A stretch of DNA of 64,000 nucleotides from Diaporthe sp. PMI_573 (GCA_021399435.1 JAJTUP010000044.1:62001-126000), one strand, 5' to 3'. Positions 1-11,290 are shown, counted from the stretch's first letter. Notes: a model not told the origin generated them from the letters alone. Numbers and translations are program-made.

Positions 1-1
1 T

Positions 2-163
2 GTCGAGACTGCTGGTCATACACTAGAGGAAATTGCCGTGGCTTTCGGTGATAAGGCCTTTGACAGTGATGATGGCGAGGTTATGGCAACCGCCAGGGAG
101 GGAAGTCTCGCCAGGGCGAGGAACGGGGGTATCGTGGTTGACGGGGGGAATGAGAAGGTGTAA
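2..163 (+). CDS. MFS sugar transporter, C-terminal end (partial)
   Basis: The frame is open from the window edge to TAA at 161-163. It contains VETAGHTLEEIAVAFGDKAF, which matches the conserved cytoplasmic tail signature of the sugar-porter branch of the major facilitator superfamily (P-E-T-K-G-x-T-L-E-E-I). About 53 residues are visible, ending in a basic and glycine-rich tail. All membrane helices lie upstream of the window. The role would be proton-coupled sugar or polyol uptake at the plasma membrane, but the substrate cannot be told from the tail. The family call rests on this one motif. Confidence 0.6.
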   Translation, partial: VETAGHTLEEIAVAFGDKAFDSDDGEVMATAREGSLARARNGGIVVDGGNEKV

Positions 164-561
164 AGAATGTTCACTAACTGACTGACTGAGCGAGGTACCG
201 TCTAGGAAGGACCGAAATATTTACTGCGGGTCTTTATTTGCTATGGCACGCCATGGGTACGTGCTGTGCAACTCTATGCAAGGCCATAGGGCAGGTGGCA
301 CTAGTTAAGACCAGTTAGCTATATCTCCTATACAAATAGTCTTCCTATAGATTGTTTTAAAATATAATCTCTTACCAACCTCCTGTATATAGCTTACAAT
401 ATTCTTTATATACTCTAGAAGCTGCTTAAGACATGGATCGTATCATGCCACCTGGAGGGATCTGTCGAAGTCGAGGAAGTGAACGCCAGGCTACCCGACG
501 ACTTCGGCGAGGTTCCAGTGGGCAGCAGCACCAAGGCATCAATAGCGACCACTGTGGTTCA

Positions 562-675
562 CATACACCAACAAGCCGTCACCTCTGTTGTTATCTCACC
601 GGACAGCACGTTCGTAGCCTTATAATGTTACTCTATGGACGGGCAGATCCTCCTCAGGGATGGAGATACCGGTGA
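562..675 (+). pseudogene. Decayed WD40-repeat fragment
   Basis: Read in the frame of position 458, the stretch from about 571 gives AVTSVVISPDSTFVAL, then a stop, then MDGQILLRDGDTGD. This follows the layout of one WD40 blade (V-x-S-V-x-F-S-P-D-G ... D-G-x-I-x-L-W-D-x-x-T-G). Two in-frame stops (about 624 and 675) show it is not functional. Such blades occur in fungal NACHT-WD40 (HET-E/HET-D-like) proteins, so a relic of an NLR-type gene is possible, but no NACHT domain is visible. The surrounding 200-420 and 840-1020 segments are AT-rich and non-coding. Confidence 0.35.
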
Positions 676-1047
676 CTAACTGCTCTTACTTCCAGACAAT
701 AGCGGCGCATTCTCGCAGCCCTCCGTCATGAACCAGCTACTAGTAACCGTCTCTGACGAGAGGAAAGTCCTAAGTCTGGGACCTCGACGCGAAAGTCCCG
801 GAAAAGGTTGACGCGCCCACGCCCTGTGCCGCACTCCAGGTCTTTCGGAGCCACGCCGACTATACCATAAAATAATCTTCTTTTTTAAATTAGATTAAGA
901 TTGGTGGAGAAATCTAGACTTAAATGTATTAGATCCTTGTTCCATTTCCTGTTCAAGCGAAGGGGTTTACGAGGAGAGTCGGAATCTTTCTTGCAGATGT
1001 TGCGGGACGCACTGCTTATCTCTGGATTAGGATTAATTGGTTGCTAG

Positions 1048-2027
1048 TTGACGTTTGATCCCTCTAAGCGCCGTATCCGCTGCATCGCCCACATTATTAA
1101 CCTATCCCTTCAAGCATTCCTTCTCGCGTCTTCAAAAGAGGCACTAATCGCCGCTCTTAATGCCGCCGATGATACCTCAAGCGATCAGTTATTTGCACAG
1201 TTCTACGACACCTTACACGACGCCGGACAGACAACAAGAACAGATGAGGCCCATCAGAGAAGAAGAGCTTCGCGAAGAGGCAATCGTATACTTGAGAACT
1301 TCACTGGATGGCAGCATATCGCGCCCCTAAGGAAAGTACACAACATCGCGGTCTGGATACGTAATTCTACGCTTCATTCGGCTATATGGGACGATGAAAT
1401 AAAGCTCCGACTAGGCATAGATAATGCCACACGCTGGAATTCATGGTATCGATTGTTGGATAATTTTCTGCGGTATCAATCCCGTGTAAAACAGTTCCTA
1501 ATTGACAATGATAGAGAGCTTCAAGACGATATCCTGCTAGGTTCAGAGTGGGAGTTTATTGAACGGACGCATCGTTTCCTACAGCCGTTTGCCTCAGCTA
1601 CGTTGTTGGCTGAAGGGGCGCGATCTACACTCTCCCAATCACTCTCGATAATGGATGTTTTATTGCGACAGTACGAGAAGTATAAGGTCGGTGGCGATGT
1701 TTTTTCTTTCATCTATGCTCTCCTCTCGAGTGGTGGCTACATCGAGATCAAAGGAAAGCATATCCGCGGTTATCCCGCATGGCAATTGATATCCTCTCAA
1801 TCCCTCCTGAATCATCTGACGTTGAGTCTCACTTCTCATCGGCGCGGCGTACGCTATCATGGGATAGAGAGAGCATGACCTGCGAGAACCTGGCGAAGGT
1901 TGAGTGTGTGGGCAACTGGATGCGCGAGGGTATCATTGTACCCAGGTCTCACGGTGGCAGGGGCGTTATTTCGAGCGTTGCTGTTGAATTTGGCGTTGAA
2001 ACAGAGGCAGAAGACTTTCTAGATTAG
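1048..2027 (+). pseudogene. hAT-family transposase remnant
   Basis: A frame open from 1048 to 1878 encodes the middle of a hAT transposase, with RRIRCIAHIINLSLQAFL (the C/H-N-L motif region), NIAVWIRNSTLHSAI and NATRWNSWYRLLDN. The C-terminal dimerisation domain (SRMAIDILSIPPESSDVES, FSSARRTLSW) lies in another frame from about 1770 to 2024. The N-terminus, BED finger and first catalytic Asp are missing. There is no ATG at the left end, which opens at a TTG just after a TAG at 1045. Sequence also appears to be missing between about 1690 and 1770, where the hATC domain should follow. It is a dead copy. Its family seems distinct from the hAT copies at 26, 52, 55 and 63 kb. Confidence 0.75.
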
Positions 2028-2126
2028 GGTACTTTCTTGTTCTTTCTTCTAGCCTACAAGAATTGTATGTGGTTTATCTGGATATCAACCTTGCTAAAGT
2101 GGCTATGTGGCTGTATGGATATCTAC

Positions 2127-2209
2127 CTGGATATATCGATATCCAGATAATTTCTCCCACTTATGTGGATATCGATATAAGGGCCAGAATTTCGGTGGAT
2201 ATCGATATA
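2127..2209. repeat. Palindromic ATATCGATAT motif cluster
   Basis: The 15-mer GTGGATATCGATATA occurs at 2165-2179 and again at 2195-2209, exactly 30 bases apart. A related near-palindrome, GGATATATCGATATCC, sits at about 2129-2144, and single GGATATC words occur at 2080 and 2117. The cluster lies about 100-180 bases beyond the 3' end of the hAT remnant. hAT elements commonly carry subterminal repeats bound by transposase, so these may be the right-end sites of that element. No matching inverted repeat on the left side was found. Confidence 0.5.
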
Positions 2210-4414
2210 CGCAGGTCTGGACGACGGCCATTATTCTCCCTCACTGTCAGGCTTGCATAGATCAAAGGCCTCGAACCGGTCCACCGTGTCTTCCGAAACG
2301 TATGGTTCGTCCTGTGTTCTTTCCTGTCAGACATGCTAGGCTTTGTCGCTGTGGAGCGAGTATGAGGCGTTGCCCACTGCTGGTTTCGGGTTGCGTCGGC
2401 ATTCTGATTACTTTAAAGGATCATTTGTTCTGAGTTTGTTTCTGGTTGATCCACAGCGGGAGACTCCTTGACTCCCTCTTCAACGGATCCAATGGTGATC
2501 AGCAAGTTGTTGCTTGCAAGTGGGCCTCAGCATCCACAGTCGGCAGTTGACCTGATGACTTGGGGGAGGGGCTGCAGGATGATGGGGATTTGCTTGACTC
2601 GGGTACAGTAGGTGTTGTCTTTACATTCTTGAGCAAGTATCTCAAGAGCTTGATCAGTCCTGTATTGACTGAAGCTTGTATTATCCGACCTGCATCCATT
2701 CCAAGTAGTGAACTCTACGATGGGACGTACGCAGGATAATATACCAGCCATCAGCGCGACTGCTTGCTGTGCTGGACAGATGTTGGGTGTCTGAGAGGAA
2801 CCGCGGCACATAGGACACCGACCAAAGAATGATACCTATGGCGAACCTGGCTAGCTAGACCGGGTTGGCTAGAGTGTGATCATCTCAGCGAGCTGCCCAT
2901 CAGCTTTGTTCTATCAATGAGACTGCTCTGCCCACTGCCAAGTCCAACGAGTGGCCGCTGCCGACCCCAAGTGCACGCAATCTGGCGAGCTGGCAGGCTG
3001 AGCGTGGCGATGGCATCATGTGCTGTAGGTATGAGTCTTCACTGTTCAGCGATGTCTGAATGGACGGCCGGGGGTTGTAGTGCAAGAATGAGAACGGACA
3101 GAGTGGGCTGAACGGTTGGTCCGTAGTCTATGTCCGTCGGACAGTTCGCAAGAGACACGATCAGCCTCACTGGGGTAACAAGGGAGCAGTGCATGTGTCC
3201 GGGAGCAAAGGTGTGGGGCATGGGCGAGACAGGCGTGACAGGGGGCCCCCCCGAGTCTTGGTAACCCCGTCCAAAAGGGAAAACACGATGAGTCTCCGTT
3301 AGCTTCATTTCATGAATGATACCCCTTGAATTTGAGTTGACTTCGCAATCCCAAGTCACCGTGTTCTCTTCTTAAACTCATTCCGAAATTCCCTGCAAAA
3401 ATTCCATACGAATATCTACCATTTTCCCGCCGTCTGCTCCACACTTGACTTGTGTTGAATCGACCTCGCAACCACCGGACCCCATCTCCACGGAGCCTGT
3501 CGTCCTGTGCGAGACCCAACACGGCAATTAGTCGCTTTCCATGGAATGGGCCCTTGAGATTTGACTTGGTCTGACCACAGTCGTGCTGGTACAATTGTCA
3601 GCAGCGTGGGATGGTCGAACTGTTGGTTGGAAGGGGTCAGCTCGCCGTTGCATCTAGGCCTGTGACGATTAAAGTTCAGCCATACTATGCACTATCTTCC
3701 TCGCACGGCTCCGCATCGCTCGGTTGATAGGGGCAGTTAGTCGGCCCGCTCGTCAATGTTGAGTAATCATGGCATCTCAGCCCAGCCAACTCCACGACGG
3801 GGCCCCTGTAGGGCAACAAGTCAGTGACCGACTATGCTTCACTGCGGACAGGATGAGCCAAGTATATTATGACTTTGACACTGATCTCGGGACAACACAT
3901 GTGGCCTCTTCATTACTCAGCACCATCATTCTTGGGATATTCTTGTTGAAAGGGCGCGCCAGCAGGCCGTGACCACATTGCCCCCTTCTGCCCCCGACCC
4001 TTCAACAAGCCGTGAGACCGACACACCAAGACTCGAGCGCCCAGAAAGGCCCAGTTCGACTGCCTCACCATCTTCGAAGTATTTCGACTCAATTTGGGAC
4101 AAGAAGGACCACAGATTCCGCGGTGATTCACTGCTTGAAGTAGCTCGTAGCTACCTTCCTCAACCAGGTCCCAGACCCTATAGCGCACTCCGGCACATAC
4201 TGGATCCAGACTCGAAACTCTTCGCCCAGAGAGGCCCTTTGTGTAACCTCGAGATTCCACAATATTTTTCCGTAGAGCACCCACCGGAGAGCGACAGGCC
4301 AGCCCTTCTTCCAGCCAGCCCGGCTAGTGCGTGGCTGTCTCACACCTGGCGTCGCAACCCGTACCGAATCCCACGAACCCGACAACAGAATCGCGGTCAT
4401 TGCTGGAATTAAAC
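2210..4414. other. No supported gene
   Basis: Several short open frames exist on both strands, but none shows a recognisable domain, a convincing start context or a splice pattern. The last few hundred bases before 4415 are probably promoter and 5' leader of the bZIP gene. An additional upstream exon there cannot be excluded. Confidence 0.5.
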
Positions 4415-6622
4415 ATGCGCCACGAGGCCATGCCTTCAGATCTTCCCATTCTCAGTGCAGAGCAGTTTCTCGACGGCCCCTTCCCTGGCAGGACCGGCAA
4501 GACGAAGCAGCCGTCCGCGTCAAAGCCAGAGACCGCTCCGCGGAAAAGGGCCAAGATATCTCCACCCACCGTCGAAGCAGAGTCAGCTGAGGATGTAGAC
4601 GATGACAGTGCGAAGGGGGCTAGAGGCAGGCCCAGGATCGACACAAAGGATCAGACTGCTTCTGAGGTGGGTCGGGGTTCTATTTTGTCATCCCGTTCCT
4701 CTCCCCCATACATTATTACCCCTTTTCGTTCTTCTCTTCTCCTCGCGGTTTTGCTCGCGGCTCCTGAGACACCCTTGAATCCACACTCCGCACTCATACG
4801 GCACCCTCCCCCGCCTTTGCCTGCCATCATCTGTAACAAAATGCTTTGATGATGGACAGTCAACCCTGCAGCTCATCCATGCAGAGTTCACGAGATCGAC
4901 TGACTCCGTGAATCTAGCGCCGGCGAACACAAATACGCTTAGCACAGCGAGCTTATAGAAGTCGAAAGGAGAATGCCATCCAGGCCCTCGAGAGACGTGT
5001 ACACGAGCTTCAGGAAAACAACGAGGAGCTGAGCACCTTTTTCCTGAAGCTCCACGACTCCGCTGTGAACCTTGGGGTGCTGGAGCAGTCCCCAAGGTTT
5101 GCCCACGAGCTTCGCGCGGCCACTGAGAAGATCCTTTCGCTCGCAAGAAGGTCAGGACGAGCAAGCCGAGGGCTCTGCACCGGAGCAACCTCCTCGCCAA
5201 CCCCAGACAGAGAGCTCGAGCTCGCCAGATGCAGCCGGAGTCCAGCCTGCACGCAACTCAACCGTCCCACTTTGGGGAGGCTACATGGTCACTAGCGAGC
5301 CGGAGGCGACGATGCCAGATGTATCCATGGCCCTAACCTCGAGCACCATGTTGTCGGTGACGCAGGCGCCACTCGGCTACGAGATTGTGACCATGCCAAC
5401 CTTCGAGAACGCCAGCTTCCCCTTCGACCTAAACTCAGAATCGCCATATCCGAACATCCTCGATCAGGCCCCGACGACCACGCCAGCCTTCCCCCTCTCT
5501 CCTTATTCCTCGCTCCCACTCCCACAGTCGATGAGCTTCGGGGAGCCCACTTTCGGTCGGCGTCTGCAGAGAAGGTCCTTGGAACTTGCATACCGGCTCA
5601 TCACGATGCCGGAACCACCCAAGCATAGGTACGCTGAGGCCTTTGTCTTTTGCATGCTCTTTGAACCCGTCGACAAGATCCGCGAACACATCTCCTCCCT
5701 CCTCGAGCGGACGACATCTGAGTCCCTGAACTGGTGGCAGGCACCCTTCTGGGCTGCCGGCGGCTCCGGCCAGCACCAGCTTCAGCAGGATAACAGCGGC
5801 AGCGGCAGCGACGGGGTGCGCGTGGGCAACCAGGGAACAGTCGACCAGATGAAGTACTCCTTCCCGGGAGGACAGTTCGGCCTGGGCCCGTTCGACGCGA
5901 AGGTCACCGAGACGCGTGACAAGAGGATCGACCCGCGCATGAGGATCCGACTGCCGGGCTTCGAGGGAGGCTTCTACGACCCGGAGGAGGTCGATTTGTA
6001 CCTGCAGGCCCGCGGTATGGCGATCCAGCCGGGGCAGGACTTCTTGACGACCGAGGTGGAAGTGGCATCGTTCAAGAATGGCGCGGCCGCGGAGGAAGCC
6101 AGCCAGGGTCAAGGGCAGAAGCAGGCGACGGCCGGGTTCGGGGACCGGCCGCAGACGCTGGACGAGGTTTTCGGGTCATCCCGCCCCCGCGGGTCCCTCA
6201 CCCGGCCGTCGCACGGCGGTGAATTCGGCCACAACTTCGTCAACAATGTCGGACGTCAGGATGGATCAGGGCACGTGGCCGATCGGCGACTTCACCGAGA
6301 TATTCGGCCGTGCTGCAGCTGGGCATGATGTCTCGGGGCTCGGTAGCAGCAGTGGGACATCCCCTGAGGGCGGGAAGAGGCTCATTACATTGGACGTCAA
6401 CGTCTTCATCAGAGGTACGAGTCTAGTCGCTGCCACTGACCTCATCTCACCACTCACTGGATGCTCTCTCCTGTTTGCACGAATCATGACTAACGCGTTC
6501 TATGTGCTGCAGAACTCGCCGGACGCGGCAGCTGTCTCGGACGGTCACCTGGCTTCCGGCCCAAGGATGTCAATACAGCGTTTTGGATAGCGACGAAGAG
6601 TGATGCAGTATTGGGATTTTAA
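4415..6622 (+). CDS. bZIP transcription factor (fungal AP-1-like family), five exons
   Basis: Proposed exons are 4415-4666, 4918-5150, 5215-6174, 6260-6414 and 6513-6622 (569 aa). Splice phases close throughout. The N-terminus (MRHEAMPSDLPILSAEQFL) and a basic KRAKIS segment lead to GRPRIDTKDQTASE. Exon 2 opens with the basic region RRRTQIRLAQRAYRSRKE and a leucine zipper beginning ALERRVHELQENNEELS. The C-terminal half has blocks typical of this family: ENASFPFDL, LELAYRLITMPEPPKHRYAE, LPGFEGGFYDPEEVDLYL and, in the last exon, GSCLGRSPGFRPKDVNTAFW. It is presumably a nuclear DNA-binding regulator; the target genes are unknown. Intron 1 (251 nt) and intron 4 (98 nt, branch CTAAC at about 6489) are solid. 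The introns at 5151 and 6175 are inferred from frame changes and lack good branch points; the first could instead end at 5220. The start is the first ATG after an in-frame stop at 4325. Confidence 0.85.
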
Positions 6623-6911
6623 AGTCATTTGCAAGGGTGGCCGTTGCTGTTATTTCATCAGAAAATTGGGGCAGAAGGGAAAGAGAGAGAAAATTCGAAA
6701 CTCTGGCTGAGCTTGGGACAGGCCAGTAAGGTGGCCAGGCTCAGAGTCGTGTGAATAGGTATTGATGTCGCTCGACAAAGTGTGTTTATAGCCGGAAGTG
6801 GATGAGATGGCCGTGACAGAGACGGCCGCGCAGCTGCAAGGCATGCAGCTGTATGAAGAATCACCACTAGCTCCTGGCGCAGATAGGCTCTAACGGCCCA
6901 GATCGATCATG

Positions 6912-7998
6912 TCACGTCTCCTTCTCTCGTGCTTCCTGCTCTCGTGCCTCCTGCCACAGACGCCGGCGCTCCGCCCGCTCAGCCTCTTCCTTCCTCTCCC
7001 GCTTCGTGGTCGCGCGCTCCCTCTTCTTCAACCTCTGCCTGTCCTTAGCCTCAGCTTCAGCGAGCTTCTTCTCTTCCTCAACAATATCCAGCATCGCCCT
7101 CGCCCGTGCAAACATGTCCTCCATCTCCCTCGTGAGCCCCTCGCCGGCGTGCCTGATCCCCACTTTGACAGACTGCGCGTACGCGCCAGACTGCGCGCCC
7201 TCGGCGCCGTAGCCCTTGAGCCGTGCCCCCTCGGCGCGCGCCAGCCGCACGAGCTCCGCCTCCCACCTGTCCTCGTCGCGCGCCTGCGTCATGTACTCGT
7301 CCTGCAGCTCCCGCACGAGCGTGATCCGCCGCTGGCGCGCGTTGCCCTTGCGCTGCAGGAAGCTGCCCAGGAAGTGCGACTGGGGCTTGCCGATCCGCAG
7401 GAACGAGTGGCCCGCGCTCGACTGCTCCAGCACGGGGACCTTGCGCTCCCCGCCCGACAGCTCGCTCAGCGGGCGGGGCCGTACCGTCGACTTGTACACC
7501 GGCTTCTCGCCCGGCGCGCTGACCCGCGTCAGGAGGGGCACCGCCGCCACGCGCCTGCTCTTGTTTTCGTCCTCTGCCTCGCGGGCGCCTGGTGGGGGCG
7601 GGGGCGGGAACTTGCTCTGCCGCTCGCGCAGGAAGGCCACGATCTCGCTGTGCTGCGGCGCGGATGCGTCGTGCGCACGCGCGAGGAGGGTGAGGAAGCG
7701 GTAGCCGCTCTGCAGGGCGGACGTGACGAGGCGCGGGGAGGTGTCGGTCTTGTTACGGCGGAAGCCCGCGCGGATGAGAAATCGGATGGGGTTGATCCAT
7801 CCTGGGCGGGACGTCAGGTCAGCCGGGAGGGATATGCGTGGCACCTGTCGGAGAAGTGCCCTGTACAAAGCGAAACCTGCAGCAGTTGGGCGGGGTCAGT
7901 CTCTCAAGGGAGAAGAAAACACGGCGTGGCGTGGGTATGTCGCACATGCTACTCTATGCCGCGAGTCGCGGGCTGGGACGAAGAATGACGGCATTCAT
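6912..7998 (-). CDS. LYR-motif mitochondrial protein (Cup1-like type)
   Basis: The main exon runs from about 7877 down to the stop at 6912, around 320 residues. It opens with ALYRALLRQVPRI, the L-Y-R signature of the LYR superfamily. The conserved FRRNKTDTSPRLV and a GYRFLTLLARA helix follow. The middle is proline-rich (a PPPPPP run), and the last about 90 residues are a highly charged coiled coil (EEEKKLAEAEAKDRQRLKKR and beyond). LYR proteins act in the mitochondrial matrix as assembly or accessory factors that bind acyl carrier protein. The C-terminal coiled coil makes this longer than the classical 80-120 aa members and resembles fungal Cup1-like LYR proteins. Exon 1 is uncertain: the acceptor CTGCTGCAG is clear, and an ATG at 7998 with a weak GTCCCA donor would close the phase. 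Confidence 0.75.
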
Positions 7999-8601
7999 TG
8001 GACCTGGCGCAGATTCGCCCTGATTGACGTGTTCAGTCCATGGAATACGTGGTGCCGTGTTCTGAGTTGTGGTGTTGGCGGCGTGGTGTTGTCGGTCGGA
8101 TGAGGAAATCTTCTGGCCCAATCTTCGGAATCGAAGGCTCTAGACGGGATCACGTGGGTCCCGCGGCATCAGCGCGCGCCGGCCATGTCGGTCGCGTGGA
8201 TTTTGAGCATCTCAGCGTTAGGTGGGGAGGGCCCGTATTTCAAATAGAATTAATAGAAGCCCATGTCTACGCCAAGTGCCATCCTAACCCCCTGGAGATG
8301 CAGTCATAACAAGAAATCAAGACATTCCTTCATCACATCATCCGCTCGCCAGACACCAGTAGCACCTCTCGCCCCCGGTGGAACAGCTGTAGGAACGACC
8401 CGAGTCCCGGGTCGAACCGACAGTCCCTATCATAAACGCATACCTTGGGGACAGATATCTGCCTGACGGGTACTTAACCTGCAGGTAGCCTCTTGAACAT
8501 CTAGATACCAAGGTATGACAGGCCCCTCGAGGCACTTCAGTACAATCCTATGCCTCTCTACTCTGCACTTCGATACGTTCCGACGATAGCGCCGTCCCAA
8601 T

Positions 8602-9301
8602 CTACCTGTACATGGCATACTTGGAGCCCTCGGGAGGCTGAGGCAGCTTCTTGTGCTCGTCCATGTACCTACAGGCAATGCCAGGTCAACATTCGTCTAT
8701 TCTCACCTGTTTGTCGCGAGGGCTTCTAGGATGTACTGACTTCCTGACCGCAATCAGAGCAGCTTCAAGGCTCAGCGGGTCCTCCTTAGGTCGGGGGGTT
8801 CTTGGAGAGCTCGGTCGCGATGCGCTCCCAGTCACGAAGGATGCCGACAGCGTTCTGGTCGATGCGGCCATCCTGCTGGTTCACGCCCGGGAGGTTGATC
8901 TGGCTGACGAAGTTGAAGACCGGGGGCTGCTTTGGGTAGTTTGGGCCGCACTCCATCTTGAGCTCGTAGATTCGGTTCTCGTGTTGGCCCTGCAGGTAAC
9001 CGTGGTCAGCAAGGAGTGATGCCTTCGCGACTGTCCAAGAGGACCGTCTCGCGTGCCGGGGAGCTCAGCTCACATGAGGAGGTCCCCAGATGGTTCCTCA
9101 CCAGTTGGTCATGAGGATGTCCTCGGGGTCTTCCAGGCCGTATGAGCAGGCACCTGCGGTAGTAATGCATCGTCAGGCTTCATGTCCACTGCGGCCACAG
9201 CGGTGGGGATGTCGGTGGTGGGACTTGCCTGCACCCATGCCCTTCTCGCCGTTCTCGAGCTCGGCGAGGAGATTGAAGTTGCGTGGAACCTGAGCAGCCA
9301 T
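8602..9301 (-). CDS. mms2: Ubiquitin E2 variant Mms2/Uev1, reading frame broken
   Basis: Exons are 9229-9301, 9074-9153, 8741-8989 and 8602-8668. The translation starts MAAQVPRNFNLLAELENGEK, continues GACSYGLEDPEDILMTNW and GTIWGPPH, then HENRIYELKMECGPNYPKQP, and ends KLPQPPEGSKYAM. This is the UEV fold, an E2 without catalytic cysteine, which partners Ubc13 to build K63-linked chains on PCNA for error-free damage tolerance. Intron 1 uses a GC donor (GCAAGT). Two lesions are present. Codon 9100-9098 is TGA where relatives have N, T or S before GTI. A run of six Gs on the plus strand (8793-8798) has one base too many; removing it restores both the frame and the phase of the last intron. The sequence after DWERIATELSKN is divergent from standard Mms2. 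It may be a true pseudogene, a diverged paralogue or a sequence error. Confidence 0.8.
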
Positions 9302-9967
9302 GGTTCTTGTCTGTATGGGAAGACGCGAAAGGTGTGCGACGGACGGAGTTGGCGAGAGCTGGCTGTGCGGTGAGAGAGGGAAGAAGGTGTGTCTGCACTA
9401 TGTAGACTCCGGCTTCAGAGTGACGCTTGCTGCCAGTCCGCAAATGCAGTGCAGCTCCGGCGGGGTGGCCCCTACCCCTGTCGCTGAGTGACGGAGGTCT
9501 CAAGCCGCTGCATCGCTGGCAGGAGCGACTGGATGACTCAGCAACTGAGCAGGCGCAGTCGGTCGCGAGCAAGGGTGAGCTCAAGGCAGGCGGGTCGGTT
9601 TCCGGAGCCCCTGGCCGCGCATCGATCTGGCTTCAGAGGACAGGCGTGTAATCTGCCGCTCTGCTGTACTGTATACGTAACATATAGGGCATACGTAACG
9701 CCTCGAACTCTCCATCCAGATCCAGCAGAGCCGTGCTTGCTCGACTTGTGATCTCCTAGATGGTTCCATTTCCAGATGAAATTGTGACGCTCGTTCATTT
9801 TCCCACCGCAAGTTTTCCTATGGTCGGAGCGAGATGTATGTCTTCCTAGGGAAGGTCAGAGTGAAGCGTGCTCGTGGGAATCTCAGGAAGCTCAGGCATA
9901 CGTTGTTCAAGCCGCGTCAACAACAGTTATGAAATGTATTTAATTGCTGCCACCTGGTCTACGCCCA

Positions 9968-10884
9968 TTAAACTATCGCGTCGGTTCTACGAGGCCTTGT
10001 CCCTTCGAAAGGGTTACAGCGCGACGCCAAATAGACCTTGTATTTGAAGCCCTCCCTCAACATTCCCTCTACCGTGGCCACTGACGTGGCTACGCTAGAC
10101 ACTTTCTGTCGAATACTAAGAGTGATTTGACGTAGGCGAGGTGCCGGGTTGTGTGTCGCTTGGAGAGCCTCGTCTGCCAATGGATTACGCGCCTTCAAAA
10201 ATGGCCAGGCGTTATCCACCTCAGCCCGAGCCTTGAACATCTTGCCTAGCTTTTCATCTGTATGGAGAACCGAAGATAGGACGAGCATGAAGCCCCGTGA
10301 TTCGGGGGGGCTTGTAACGAGCATGAGCAAGCCTAAAACGACAAGGACGGAGACTCGACAGTAGGAATCCCTTCGCTTCAATTCCCGCGAGCTGTTTGCG
10401 TAGAGAATGAGACCTGTTTCGTCGCTGTCTGATGTTAGTGCTGTGAAACTGTGAGGAATGATGTACTTACACTTTCTTCTCTTTGTCGCGTCGATGCCGC
10501 GTCACCTCATCAACGAGGTCCCTGATGAAAGCTCGCTGAATCTAATAAGGCAGGACCGTAATCACCATACTACCTCCAATTGCAAACCAACAGCTCCAAC
10601 CCGCTCTCGAGAACAATCGAAGACTGCAGGGCCCTGACAATGCGGGTAGAGGTTATGATTACAAGATGAGGCGCGAGGACCTGAAAAGGCGTGAGGCTGC
10701 TCTTGACTTCGAGTGGAATTGTGCCAGCCGCGCGTCGCACAAGGAACAACACGTAAATCGCATTCTCCAAGGCTTTAAGGCCCATGACGAAAAGAATGTC
10801 TACTCGAAGGAGCCTGCTCGGCAGGGCGTCACCGGGCAGTCCCATCCGCGAGTCGCTGGCGACCATTTCCTGGCGAACAAAGCC
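9968..10884 (-). CDS. Unknown protein, three exons
   Basis: Exons at 10588-10884, 10471-10541 and 9968-10424 join in one frame across two 46-nt introns. One has donor GTTTGC, and the other has donor GTAAGT with branch CACTAAC. The product (about 300 aa, possibly starting at the ATG at 10866) has a hydrophobic stretch LRVDILFVMGLKALENAIYV near the N-terminus. A charged block (DEVTRHRRDKEKK) follows, then a second hydrophobic stretch, YCRVSVLVVLGLLMLV. The C-terminal part is long, polar and basic. I do not recognise a family. It may be the continuation of the membrane gene that starts at 11290, but no splice joining the two was convincing. Confidence 0.5.
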
Positions 10885-11000
10885 CTAATTGATAGGACGA
10901 TGGTCTTCAAGCTCGCCAGGCAAGCACCAAAGGGCGCACACCTGCACATCCACTTCAACGCATGTCTGCAGCCCCATGTGCTGCTGCTCCAGATTGCGAG

Positions 11001-11290
11001 TCAGTACTGGGTAACATGCTTGTATTCCAGCAACCCATCGACCTTGTATATGAGGGTGTCGCACATGATGTTGCCGACGGTGCACACGAGCGCGATCACC
11101 AGGAGCACGTCGGAGACCCATGCCTGGTATTGTCGAAAAGAGAAGCGAACCCAGAATCGTGCGAGGAGGAACGAGAAAGCCAGCACGAAGAACCCCCATT
11201 CCATCGCCTGCCGAGGTCGATGTCAGCTTTTCAGCTCTCCCGCTAATGATGTCGGGCGCGACTTACAACCGTCTGTGTGGGGGTGAGCAT
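11001..11290 (-). CDS. SAT4-like membrane protein, N-terminal part
   Basis: Exon 1 (11267-11290, MLTPTQTV) is joined by a 59-nt intron with a GTAAGT donor to AMEWGFFVLAFSFLLARFWV and VSDVLLVIALVCTVGNIMCD. This gives two transmembrane helices with the A-R-x-x-V-R and W-x-x-D pattern of the fungal SAT4/rhodopsin-domain family. The open frame ends at a TGA at 11001-11003, with a possible donor just before it. Downstream, one frame reads LKWMCRCAPFGACLASLKTI, which could be helix 3. The rest of the gene was not resolved, so this is either the 5' end of a longer gene reaching 9968 or a truncated copy. Confidence 0.45.

Noticed and set aside
2040..2215. CRISPR-like array
   Set aside because: Only two or three short palindromic units and a eukaryotic context; these are more like transposon subterminal repeats.
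5435..6112. Minus-strand frame of 225 codons
   Set aside because: Shadow of the bZIP exon, which has conserved family blocks in the plus frame.
6909..7988. Plus-strand open frame of 359 codons
   Set aside because: It is the antisense of the LYR gene. It has an odd Leu/Arg-rich composition, and the minus strand has the LYR motif and coiled coil.
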